Origin: Chamaea fasciata | Lineage: Eukaryota; Chordata; Aves; Passeriformes; Sylviidae | Direction of reading: 5' to 3' | DNA length: 64,000 nucleotides | Assembly (NCBI GenBank): GCA_029207755.1 | Contig: JARCOQ010000002.1 | Location: 40,868,244-40,932,243, forward strand | Shown here: positions 52,986-64,000 of the stretch, in pieces | How positions within the stretch are numbered: position 1 is the stretch's first letter | Layout: each line of letters starts with the position of its first letter | The notes under the pieces: model-generated | What the model was told of the DNA's origin: nothing | Seen by the model: only the letters and a program-made list of their open reading frames with translations | Databases searched by the model: none | Position numbers and translations under genes: made by a program

Positions 52986-53190
52986 CTGCAGATCTCATTT
53001 TCGGGTTCCTCCAGCCCGAACTGATTATCAAAAGCTAGCTGGATCCTGGTGCTCTCTGGGGAGTGCAGCCGCCACGTCAGCAGGAGGTTCCTGGGGTAGC
53101 TGCTGGGGAAGCGAGGACTGTGGATGCAGCCGTTCCCTGCCACGCTGATGCTCTCTTCTTTTCGGTACAAGTCTGTGAGGTGATTGCTCT
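52986..53190 (-). CDS. PDGFD: PDGFD exon 2: start of CUB domain
   Basis: This 205-base exon begins after an acceptor reading ctactaacag and ends at the donor AG|GTGAG. It encodes about 67 residues, roughly 42-109 of the protein. It opens with SNHLTDLYRKEES and continues into the first half of the CUB domain, where the family pattern G-x-I-x-SP-x-F-P-x-x-Y-P is visible (GCIHSPRFPSSYP), followed by NLLLTWRLHS and FDNQFGLEEPENEICR. The CUB domain keeps the growth factor latent and is released by proteolysis. The usual CUB cysteine before TWRL is absent (Leu), as in other PDGF-D proteins. An unusual cysteine follows NG (codon at 53126-53128), where human PDGF-D has tyrosine as I recall. The upstream reading frame closes with a stop at 53201-53203, so the exon cannot extend much further. 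Confidence 0.96.
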
Positions 53191-53222
53191 CTGTTAGTAG
53201 TCACAACTTGTAGAAATTAGTA
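53173..53222 (-). promoter_or_regulatory. PDGFD: Tandem splice acceptors and branch-point-like site of PDGFD exon 2
   Basis: Read on the minus strand, the first acceptor (AACAG) places the exon start at 53190. A second in-frame CACAG 18 bases downstream would place it at 53172. Both leave the codon split after one base, so the second acceptor only removes six residues (ESNHLT). A TACTAAT at 53216-53222 puts a candidate branch adenosine (53217) about 27 bases before the first acceptor. The tract between is a poor polypyrimidine stretch. The human gene is reported to have two isoforms differing by six residues here; that comparison is from memory. Which site is used in this species cannot be told from the sequence. 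Confidence 0.6.
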
Positions 53223-56200
53223 TGTTGTTCCAGTTAAAGGAAGGCAAAAAACACAATAGTTTATATAACATAGCACAATTATTTGCATTTCAAGTCTATA
53301 AAATAAAGTTGGGTCTAGGAGCAGTTATTATTAAATAGGAAGTACAGTGTATTTTTTCTTAATTCAAGCCCCTATTAAACAGCAAGAACAACAGAACCCA
53401 AGTATATAGACTCTTTATTTTACAAGAAATGTATCATTATTTTTACATTTATATTGATTACATAATTTCATTCTCACCACTTTGGTTTTAAAACAGAATT
53501 AAACTTTAATAAAAGCTACAAGCTTAAGAACAATGAAGTAAGACAGACTACAATATAAAAGGTAAACAGTCCTGCTTTCCAAACTTTGTGCTCTGGGGAC
53601 CAATTCCCTCTAAACAAAAGTAGCAATGAAGGGCTGAAGGAAAGTGAGTATGGGTGAATTTAAATTTCTTTAAATATTTCCTCCCAGAAACATGTGTAAG
53701 GTCATATTTTGATTTTATTTATATGGTGTGAACCATTTTCTGCCTATGGTCCATTTACTCAAACAGCTACTTCATGATTATACTGATGTAACTGAGGCCA
53801 GATCCTGTCCCATCAACCACCTTACTCAGTAACTTCAAGACAAATAGCTAAGTCTTTACTTAATTAAAATTCCACAACTTTTGCCTGATCAAATATTCAA
53901 TTGTTCCTAAAGTTTACTTATACTGAGGTAAAACCTCTGCTGCTGTAAATCCATGACTCCAAGGATTACAGAAACTGCGTCAAGACCTAGCTCTCTAAAA
54001 GTCAAAACGTCTTCTCAGTTGCACTGCGCACTTGCACTGCCCAGCTGTTTCTGATACTGGAATTTGGGTCAGTTTGTGTCAAAGAACTGCAAACAACCAT
54101 CCTCCTGTGCATTGACAACTTTAGTATGTGGACATTTTGAAGATCAGAAGGCTCCAAGGCAACAAGCAGATCACAGCAGGTTTCAGTTCCCAGCCAAGAC
54201 ATGCACCTCTGAGCCTCCCCCTGTGGGACAACTACCTGTGTTCCTCCCCCACCAGATGTGTGGGGATCTACATGAATTTAGACGCTTGTTTTCATGTAAA
54301 CACCCAAACTCTGTGTCTTTATCTTATCATCACCCCACTCCGCTGAATGCCATGTCAACCTCCAGTTCCACTGCAAGCAATAGAAACAGAAAACGGGTGC
54401 CTTCTGAATCTGGCTACTAAGGAAGAACAAATGGGGAACAAACAGCTCCACCAAGCCACTCTGTGAATGCTGGAAATGCAAAACCAAAGCAACCAGTCAC
54501 AGCCTTCTGTCACACACATTAATCTAAGTCTTCACCCATAAAAAAAAAATTAATGTGTGACTGAAGTTTTCTAAGGTCTTTATATGAAATAAATTTACTT
54601 GTTTCATAAATGTTCATGGAAAACAGGAATCTAGACAAATGGTACAAACTCCATCTAATTTTCAGGTTGCTTTTCACATGGTTCATGGCAGTAAATACCT
54701 CCCTGCATGAAGCTACAAGCAAAGCATGGCTGTCTAACAACAGTTCATTGTACTTTTCTGACAGCACAGTAATTCTAGCTTCCAAACAACCTGAAACTCA
54801 GAACACAATAGTCTGTGTTTCTTATAAAACTATCTCCACAGATTGTGACATCTTTCTAAGATGCTTTCACACTCTAAGCCACCCTTTCTAAGCAAACACT
54901 GCCCTACCTCACAAAGAGCAGAACTAGCTAGGTATTTTTTTTTGTTCTGCTTTGACCAAGCAATTTGCAATGGAAAAGTGTTGATTTGGTGAAAATAAAG
55001 ACCACCCACCTATTAGTCCTGATTTTCATCAGGGACATCTCTGCTGCAATCTGTTTTGTATTTGCTTTTATTCTAAAAAAAGGGGGAAAAGGACATCTGT
55101 GGGTTTCTTTTTTTTTTTCCTGATCTGGAATGAAACAAAATGTCCAGCCAACACTACTGAGTTCTTACTGAAATCCTGAGGACCTTTGGACTCTGAAAAC
55201 ACCAGTACACCAAGAGGACAAGATATTTCACAGGACTTTATCCAAAACATCCAAGAAAAGGGATAAAAATAAAACAGATTTGATGATAATAAATTCTAGT
55301 AAAAAACAACCATTCCCTAAGCCAGAACAAAAGTTACTGCAGTAAAACATGGCAAAACTCATCCTGTTCCTGAGAGTAAAAAGAGTTTACTCCTCTTTCT
55401 TGTACAGCAAACCATTGCCACTCTCCCTCTGTCACCATGCATTTCACTGTGTGGTTCTGTCTGGTTCAGAATTCTGAGGGAAAGATTCCCTTTTCCCAGG
55501 CAGTCCTAGCACAGGCTTTACCCTCGTGACATCATCTGCTGAAATTAGTGATCCGGGGACAGTATCTCTGAAATATGCTCATACATATACCCCCAAACAA
55601 AACATCTGTGCACACAGCACACACACTGAGAATGAACACTATCTGCTCTCTTGCACATCAAGAAGAGGGTCTGTCACAGCTTTACATTTATGTTAAACTC
55701 TGAATCCCAGAGACTACAGTGCTCTGCCTGCAAGGCAGTCACACCTGACCAAGACTAGTGCTGAAATGTCATGGCTGGCACAGCCCTGCAGTATCCAAGC
55801 TGTTACAGGTACATGGAGCAGTAGAGCTGCATGTGTTATGAAGCTTAAAAATCAAAGCACAGTGACTTGTTATCTCCATCATGGTAAATGTGGCAATTAT
55901 ACAGTCATTGTAGAGGAAAGACTGGACAGAAACATGAGGACAAAAGTCACACTACAGTAAAATATGGGATATTCAAATATTCCACTCTGAGAAAAGGCCC
56001 TTTCCGCAAAGGAAGAAAGTATGTTTGATGAGAATGGCCATAAATACTGTTTCTATAGCCCAAATGGGATGAAATCTAAAGCTATTCAGAGCCTTCACCT
56101 GATGCTGGAGCAGATTCTTCAGGAGCTCTGAAACAGCCTGAATCCCTCTCACCCTCCTCACCGTGCTCTAAATTACAACCTGAAGTGGTGTAGCCAGCAC

Positions 56201-58367
56201 TGTAATCAAACACACTAGAATTTTCTAAGGGGGGATTTTCATTGGGATTTCACAGGATTAACAGGCTTAGAAAAAAAACAGTCAACCCAGACTCGCTCTC
56301 AGGAGGTTGGCTCCTCATGCATCATCAAGCATCTGGGAAACAGCTTGAGGAGATGTGAGCATCTCTTGTACCTTTTGCATCAACAAAGCTATGAGACTAA
56401 AATAAGACCTTTCCAAGCAGACAAGCATTGTCTTCATCAGATACACTGAGGGAACTCATGGAAATCACATATTCACCAAGGGGGAAGTCAGGATAAAAAA
56501 CACTTAATAAAAGATATAGGAAAAGGAAAAGACAGTTCATCTTTCAAGGCAGTGAACTGTCCCATGTTGCAACACAACACAATGCAGCATTTCACTGTCC
56601 TGGATGTCACATTCTAACTGTATTCCACAATGCTCTATGGAAGTAAATAAAACATGACAGTGCATAATGCACTGGCAGTCACATTTACTAAAAAGCGTAT
56701 AAAATCATCTCACAGAGAATAAAAGCAGGTACTAAGTCATAAGGCAAAAAGGCCATTTAGGCCATACACAGAAGGAGGATATTCTAGACAGCAGGAGTGA
56801 CAAACATATCTTTGCACTGGGGGAGAAAAACTATCTCATAAGGAAGATGAGTGGGAAGAAATTTGGAAGACATCCTTTTTGGTGAGGCAATTCCCTGTAG
56901 AGAGTCTGAGCTGACTGAGAAGCAGCTTGCTCTAAATCTTACTTATATGAACTAAACTCTACTTTTTTTTCCCCCAAGTTCTTTTGCAACCACTAATTTT
57001 AAACATAATGCCATACATGATAGTCCAGCTCTCCAAATTAGAGGAGCTCCCATTTAAATGCTCAAGGCAGCTGCATTTTCCAAAGTGCTTGTCTTCGTCC
57101 CCCTGCAAGGAGTGCAGCTGGGTGTCAGAGTGAGAACTGGGAGGTACAGATCAATATTCAGGAAAATGTACTTGTCCCAAGACTGTCCCCACCATGGGTG
57201 CCCAGTACATCCAGTGTTTCCCTTTCCCAGCTAGGCCATGATGCAGGAGCAGCAAGAATCAGAAAGGCAAATTTCATCCTGTGTTTTCTCTGGATGCCTG
57301 CAGTTACTTGTGAGCTTTAGCAATGTATCAACACTTCCCTCTTAAAGCTACTCCTCCAAGCTATGACATGCTTATTACTACAGACAGAAGTCTGCTTCTA
57401 TCATCATCATTCAACAGACAATGAAATACTTCAGTAAAGCAATAGTAACAAAAATTTTTAAAAACTCAACCAACCTAAAAGGCAATTTCTAACTGATAAT
57501 AGCTAATCTGACATCTGTTCTATGATACATCCAGCAAGAAGAGTCTCTAAGTGTCAATTCCTTTAGAAAGAAGAATTAAGAAAATGACTTTGTCTAAGGA
57601 TCTAACCAATAATATGGAATACTTAGTTCTACTTTTCTAAGATCTCTGGAATGTCAGCTTCACTTCCTAAGGTGTTGTCTTGTGTGTAAGTTTGCTTCTG
57701 TCCTTCTACCCCTTGGGGAAGTTGGCCAACCAACTTTGATACAGTGGTAAAAGCTGAAAAAATACCATACTCTGAATGTACTATGACAAATATACCTTCT
57801 GAAATGCCATGGGGCATAACCTGATGAGCTCATCTTCTGGTACAGCTAAGGACAGAGTTTCTGAGAACCATGGTGAAGTTCATTTTATTACTTGTGAAAG
57901 TATTTGTTATTTCAGGGAAGGACTTTGGAATTTTGCACATGGGAGTTTCCAGATATAACTCTCCTCCCCCAATGCTGTTGTCTTAAAAAAAAAAAAAAAT
58001 ACAGCAGTCAGTGGTTTGCCACCAGTTTTTAAACAAATGAGATAACCTTCAGGGAGAATAATAGCTCTTCAGTTCCTCAGGTTGAAAATTAGCCTGATCT
58101 AAATAGCTGAATCCACAGAGAAGCAAAGAACAGTAAAACACTTTTGAATCCAGACCACAAATCAGTTCATCTCGGGGACAAGGCATGCCAAGTGAGTTGT
58201 ATTTATGGCAGCCTGTTCAGGCAGTCACTGGGTTTTTTTTTTTCTTCCCCACCCTTCTGCAATAAGCAGAAACTTTGTTATCCATGAGGTTCTGTGTAAA
58301 TCAGATGAAAAGATGACAGAGTTCATTGTCAAAATAGTGTATTCCATAGCTGGTCACAGCTTGTTGG
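53191..58367. other. PDGFD: PDGFD intron 1 (left part), no gene seen
   Basis: Intronic sequence upstream of exon 2 in the transcript, with short A/T runs only. I looked for exon 1 (signal peptide followed by the RNANLRR-like end) and did not see it here. Confidence 0.5.
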
Positions 58368-58896
58368 TGTAGTGGTTTGAAAGCAAAACAAATGAGAGGC
58401 TCCAAGTCAGAGATACAATTTAATAGGAAGAAAGGAAAGAAAGTAAAACAAAATAGATGCAATAATACAAAAGACCACTGACAGAGTCAGAATACTACCT
58501 GAGCAGAGTGATGGAAGCAGTCCAGATGAGGTGGTCTTCCTGAAGCAGTGATCCTGTAGAAAGGTCTGGTAGCTCTGTTCCTCTGGGAATCCAGTGGGTA
58601 AGGGCCCCCTGTACAGTCCCAAACCCCAGACTCTATCCAGGTGAGAATGCTTGGCTCCTCCCCCTGGGCGGAGCATCTCACAATAGGATGATGGGTCATG
58701 CAGGGGGTCCTTGATGGCCCATTAAACAGAGACAGCTCCTGGAGGGAGTTATCTATGAGTCATGGGCAAGGCATCTGATGGGCCATTAACAGAAGATAAT
58801 GGCCCAGAGGGAGGGGTCTGGGAAAACACTGCCCCACCTGGATTCAAAAGTTCATGAAGATGGTGATAAAATACTTTGTGCACATCCTATACTACA
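58368..58896 (-). mobile_element. Solo LTR of an endogenous retrovirus (second type), about 529 bp
   Basis: On the minus strand the element begins TGTAGTATAGG and ends AAACCACTACA, so the ends form a short inverted repeat TGTAGT/ACTACA. Features expected of an LTR are visible in its sense direction: a GC box (gctccgcccaggggg), then cctattaaattgtatctctg and ttggagcctctcatttg towards the 3' end. This matches a songbird ERVL-type LTR as I remember it. The neighbouring five bases (gttgg on the left, accga on the right) do not match, so either the target duplication has decayed or a boundary is off by a few bases. It lies in the same orientation as PDGFD, in intron 1. Confidence 0.72.
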
Positions 58897-61800
58897 ACCG
58901 AGGACAGCTGGGAAGATGTAAAACTGTACGGTCGTTTTTCTTGTTAGAAATGGAGGTTTTTTATTGGAATTTTTTTTGTGGGTTTGTTTGTTTCAGTGGA
59001 TATAAACAATAAAATAAATCCTAGACAGTGAACACAACATCACACTTCTGCTCTCTAACGCAGAATATAATACTATATGGTAGTACCAGTCCTAGACATC
59101 TCTGTCTTTTTAATGACAGAGGCCTAACTCACTTAAGTCAGCTCTGCTCCCATGATGATCCACCAGCAGTGCTCCAAGAAGGCAAACCAAAGGAGGGAAA
59201 GGATTGGGATGGTCAGTGATAAAACAGGTACAGCATAATCCCAGCCAGGCTAAAAGTTACAAATTGTCTCCTGTAGAGGCACTAAACTGAGAAACAGCCA
59301 ATCTGGTAAAAGGATGTATACTTAGGAGTAAATTAAGACAGTGGATCCATCCAAAACATCACTTCAAGTTGCTTCCAGCTTTATTCAACTTCACTAAACC
59401 CATTTATTTCAAGGACACAACAAACCTTTAGTTAAGCTCATACTTAAGGAGTTTTCTGGATCAAGACCCAAAAAAGAGAACAGCATTTTAACACCACCTA
59501 ACATGTTATTCACGCAATACTCAGCAAATAAGCAATTAAAAAGTGAACCTAAATCCCACAGGAGCTGATGAAAGACTACCAACTTGATTGTTTTGTAACT
59601 GGACTTCGAAGAAGAAGCGCCGGGTACCTGCTCATTCTCTTATTAACAAGCTTCTTCTTTTTATCAGGAGCACGAAAGATACTCTGAGCATAACATAAGA
59701 GTCCAAATGCATAACCTGCTCTGTCATGGAGGCAATATCAAAAGATGCTCTGTGTATGTTCAGCTAAATTCTGACTTCATATGCATCAGCTCACTCCCAA
59801 GCCCCTGAGCTGTGTGTAGATCTTTGCTAGAAGAATACATCCATAGAAGATTTACAAAAGAAACAAAAAATTGAGCTTTAGTTGAAAGAAAATTAGCCAG
59901 TGCACAACACCAGTACAGAAGGTATCAAAGAATAACAACACTCCAGACACCTAAATTTTAATTCAGAGCCATCATCCATTTGTAACAGAAGGGTCGCTAG
60001 TCTGCCTGTGGTTCTCTGCAGAGCAACCCCACTCTCTTGGTGGTACACAGTCAGTCTGTGGTTGAACATGACCTCAGCAAAGACTACTTTTGAGAATACT
60101 AAATGAGCATTTGATAAGGGAGTCCAGGCATGTAACTCAAATAGACAGCCTGTCTCTATGCTTCTTACTATAATAAGCACAATTTTATTTGCATTTGATA
60201 ATACTATTTTCCCCGTGAAGCGGTCACCATCATAACTGCATTTCGCATACAGAACTAAAAACACAGTCCTGAAATGAAGAACAGGTGGGACTGCATTTTG
60301 GTGGGGTGAAGGCTCTCCTTTTGTCTACTTCAGTGGGGACCTTGCTCAGGCTTCCACAGATGAATACAGAGAAAACAATTCCTTAATTATATTTACGAAG
60401 ATGCCAAACTGGGAGGCATTTTGCTTTTAGCAGTGACTTGTATTACTTGCTTTTATTGGACTTCTTGATTGAGACTTTCTTCTACACAAAAGAACATCCT
60501 GAATATCTTATAGTAAAGCAAAAGTGTCTTTAGAAAAGTAACATATGTTAGGCCAACATGTAAAACACTTTTTAAACTGCTAGTTCTTTCATGATGGGTA
60601 GTAGTGTTGCAATGCATCTTTGTTGGACTCTTAAATGAACAGCAAACTGAATGCTGTATATTTATGGTTTTTATTCGGGGGCAGGGGGGGTGGTGGTTCA
60701 TAATTAAGTATGAAAGACGAAAATGTGTATATCAAGAATGTGTAGCTCTAATGATGTGCAGTGAGACCAATGCATATATCCCCATGATCACGAGCATAAA
60801 AACACATAAAACCTTGAGAAACCGTGAGAAAAAAATACAGAGCGAAATGGCTCTCCTGGTGCCACAAAGAGCTTAAGGGAAACATGATAACTGAAGCAGA
60901 TGTTTGCAGTGAGTGCCAACATCTTTGTAAGAATACTGGTAAATAAAACTTGTGTAGTGGCTTGGACAAGATGGTGCCAGTTAGAGACACAATTGCTATT
61001 AAGCACAAATATCAACAGTGGACATCAGCTCATAACGTTTTGCAAAGAAATAGCACATTGTGAACTTAGACACACTGGATTTTCCTGTTTAGGCAGTGGC
61101 TTCAATAAAGTAGACCTTTATGGGAAGCTTTCTTCAAATTCTCCTGGTGCAATGAAAATACATTCCTTTTCCATTTTCCCTTCATTATTTTTCCGTTTTT
61201 TTACAACCAAACAAAGACTTTTTGCCTTGTAAGTCTGGCATAGCTCAAGTCTTAAAAGAGAATTTGTTTTAAAAGACTGTTGTAGAAAATGTTTCGCTCA
61301 AGCACTTCTAAGTCTGAAGAAAACATGGAATTTTCTCACAGAAAGAAAAATGTTGATAGAAGGAAAAAGAAAATCCAATCAAAAGGGGAAAGTCTCATGT
61401 AGAACATATTGTAGCAGATAGATAGGCAATTACAGAGTGGAGGTCACATGCTGGAACATTAGGCAGTAAAAGGAGATCTGTTCCATAAGATAAATCAAAG
61501 CAATTTTCTCTTGTGATGCGATGTTTCCTTACCCTCTATGTCAGCACTGAAGACCCAAAATCTCTGAAAGGGAGTAGAAGGTCACTTCTTATAATGGAAA
61601 GTCTGGCAATAGTATTCTAACAGACATCCTTTCCTTGGACTGCATTTGCCATGGACATGTTTTTTGTCTCTTAGAGTCTATATATCAACCAACTGTGCAA
61701 AGATAAAAGCTAGTGGGGATATTTCAGTCCCTTTAAGGCAGGTGCACTAAATATCTAATACCATAAAGCTACCTAAATCTTCTTTTTTTTTTTTTTTTAA

Positions 61801-64000
61801 AAAAAAAAGGCAGATCTCATCCTATTGTAAAATATGATTGTTGGTTGTCTGTTCCTTTTTATGCAGCAGCCTAACACCTAAAAAATGAACCCTATTCTCA
61901 AAATCATGACACAGCTTAATCTCCTCCAAGGAAACAGAAGCCTGTGCTGTGATTCTTTTATTTGTTCAAGAGAATTCAGACCACTTCTGTCTCCTCTCAT
62001 GGGATGGATGGGTTCTGGATGCTGCTTCAAAGATGGCTTGCCTCTTTTCCAAGGACTGGATGGAGGTAAAATGCAGGAAAAATTCTTGGCACGAGGACCA
62101 GGACTCGAGATTTAGCCAAAAAAGTTGGCTTTTCTGAGCCAGCAGCTTTTCTGCTTTCTACTCCAAGGAACTCTGTCTTCAGTCTCTGACAGTTCAGACT
62201 AGAGCAGAGCTTCCCATAGCCCACATTTTGCCCACGTGCCTCAGTTTTCCTCCGCAGAAAACCACAGCACTGGTGCAAGGAGAGCAGAAGATATTGAGAT
62301 CTTTTCCTGGCATGAAGGCAGAACACGAGTAGGGCCACAGGGGCAGCTTTACATAATTTAGATAAAATCCATGTTGAGAAACAAAATTCCAAGTGTGGAA
62401 AGTAACTTAAGTCATGCATACTGAAAGTACCGAAAACTTGAAGTGCGGGGGATCCTTCCTGTAAGTGCTTAGGATTTTCCCTGGAGGTTTGGCATCAGAA
62501 TGCTGCAGAGCTGTCATGTGGATAAATACTGCAATTCAACTAGGTTTCCAGGCACATAAAACCCTTGGCTGTGGCCTTCTTTTATTGTTATGATCTTGCA
62601 CCAAAGGATCAGCTAGACATTTCCTTAGTCCTTCACCTAGGAACAAAACTATATGTGGCTGAAGTGCAGGAAAGCTCATTCACTGCCAATATATAGGGAC
62701 CACAGGCTGGGAAGATTATACTGGTGTGTATCAGCATATGAGCTGCTGTACCACAGGCAGCAACCATCTCTCATACCAGTACAGACACATCCTGACCACT
62801 GTAAGCCAAAACCAAAACTGGAAAAGGAGCTTGCTCCAAAGGTTTGATTCACACACCACAGCTTCCCAAGTCCTTTCTGGAAAAACAGCTGTTTGGCTCA
62901 TTACCAAGAGGAAGTTATTGGAAACATTCCTTCTAGCCTGTATGGGGGAATGTTGATGATAAAAAGGAAGAGCCTAACTTATTCTTAGGTTTGTTAAGTT
63001 AGAGGCACAATAGATCCTGCGTGAGAAGATGAAAACACATTGAAACCTGCATGGAGGCAATGATAACCAGGACTTAGTGCTAAGGCTCCACGGGGAGCAG
63101 ACATTATGTATCTTTATGTTCAGAGCAGGACTGAGTATAGTGTTGGCAAATCAGGATGTAATTAAATAATCCTTCACTTTCATGGACCTTCAATGAACTC
63201 TCACTTTCAAAGGGAGAGCTGGAGTCCCCCGTGCAATTGCGCTGGAGACAAAGCAAAACTTCAAAGTCGCCCTTTTGACTGTGGATTCAGTGAAATGTTT
63301 GACTAAAAAAAGAATTGAGTGGTTATGAAGAAAAATTCAGCCAGATTTGGCTGCAGATCTCACCAGCAGGAGCACCAAAGGACACATTTCACTCCTCCAA
63401 CTTTCAGAAGGCACATGAGATGACTTAAGGTCAACCAGCATACACCATCAGCACCCCCTCACATTAAAGCTTCCAGAGAAACACGGTGAAACAACCAAAC
63501 CCAGTTTGCCCCCACCTAGCTGAAAGCCTAATGGCGAGGAGAATTGCCTGTAGGTATCATGGCAGAGGGTTTAAGGGAGCAATCTCAGTTTCTGCTTTAC
63601 ACTTTCTGACATAGATTGCACAGCAAAAGTAGAAATGCAAACAGTGGTGGTATGCATGCGCCTGGACAGCAGGTAGGACTAGGATGCTTGGCTGAGGCAT
63701 GACAAGAGTAGGTCCCTAAGAATAAATGGAACACAGGAGATCAACACCAGGCCACCAAGCCTTGCAGCCTGCAGGTGAGACTGTCTAACCTCTGTTTTAG
63801 ACAGGGAGGTCAAAGGGGACTATTTCACTCCTGTGTCACCCCAGTTCTGTGCTGGTACTGACCCTGGATATCTGGGTGAACACCATGTGCTGAGGTCCTG
63901 TCCGCTCAGAGGGCACAGCTGTGTGTTGACTATTAAACACAGCTCTGAGCAGCTGTTTGGCCAAAGAGGAGCCAGATAAGAGGCTTATGTAACTGAGATA
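58897..64000. other. PDGFD: PDGFD intron 1 (right part), no gene seen
   Basis: Intronic sequence to the end of the window. It contains a T16A10 palindromic tract at 61783-61808. Its G+C content rises modestly towards 63000-64000. I saw no exon, promoter or named repeat. Confidence 0.5.
61783..61808. repeat. T16A10 self-complementary tract
   Basis: Sixteen T are followed directly by ten A, so each strand can fold on itself with ten A:T pairs and almost no loop. It may be two adjacent homopolymers that grew independently. Confidence 0.95.

Larger units (their letters stand above)
1..64000 (-). other. PDGFD: PDGFD gene body (partial, exons 2-6 and introns)
   Basis: The window lies inside one gene read on the minus strand. 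Five exons translate in order to the CUB domain, hinge and growth-factor domain of PDGF-D, with no frame break: exon 2 starts two bases into a codon, exon 3 completes an AG|G arginine, exons 4 and 5 begin in phase 0, and exon 6 completes a G|TT valine. Intron lengths measured here are 4018 (intron 2), 24611 (intron 3), 5262 (intron 4) and 9888 bases (intron 5). Introns 1 and 6 run off the window. Known biology of the family: PDGF-D is secreted as a latent disulfide-linked dimer, is activated when proteases remove the CUB domain, and then signals mainly through PDGFR-beta. The chain adds up to about 369 residues if exons 1 and 7 are of usual size, close to the 370 of human PDGF-D as I remember it. 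The promoter and both UTRs are outside. Confidence 0.95.

Noticed and set aside
53191..64000. Possible PDGFD exon 1
   Set aside because: No signal-peptide exon with a matching one-base phase and donor was seen. Intron 1 is very long in known PDGFD genes, so exon 1 is probably to the right of the window.

Overview
This window is vertebrate and almost certainly avian. It is one AT-rich stretch of non-coding DNA containing five short exons on the minus strand. Its interspersed repeats are CR1 LINE fragments ending in ATTCTGTG-type 8-mers, plus two solo ERV LTRs of types I associate with songbirds and related Neoaves. The passerine or neoavian placement rests on my memory of these LTR families and is only moderately sure.

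The only gene I can support is PDGFD (platelet-derived growth factor D). It is transcribed right to left. Exons 2 to 6 are present at 52986-53190 (exon 2), 48787-48967 (exon 3), 24116-24175 (exon 4), 18652-18853 (exon 5) and 8549-8763 (exon 6). All ten splice sites are GT/AG and the codon phases join without a break. Together they encode about 286 residues: the end of the N-terminal region, the whole CUB domain (exons 2-3), the hinge with the RGRS activation site (exons 4-5) and most of the PDGF/VEGF cystine-knot domain (exon 6). Exon 1 (signal peptide) should lie to the right of 64000 and exon 7 (C-terminus and 3' UTR) to the left of position 1; I found neither inside the window.

Layout from left to right: part of intron 6 with a CR1 at its left edge (1-8548); exon 6; intron 5 with three CR1 pieces (8764-18651); exon 5; intron 4 with a long sense-strand CR1 (18854-24115); exon 4; the large intron 3 with a compound ATT/ATC microsatellite, an old CR1-like patch, a solo LTR with perfect 5-bp target duplications and a nearly G-free A/C tract (24176-48786); exon 3; intron 2 (48968-52985); exon 2; part of intron 1 with a second solo LTR (53191-64000).

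I see no operons, CRISPR arrays, RNA genes or second protein-coding genes. I do not see a new biological system. The most useful observations are: two Tyr-to-Cys changes in the CUB domain that could form an extra disulfide; a tandem splice acceptor at exon 2 that would drop six residues; a shared non-CR1 flank downstream of two CR1 copies; and opposite-strand CR1 pieces flanking exons 5 and 6.
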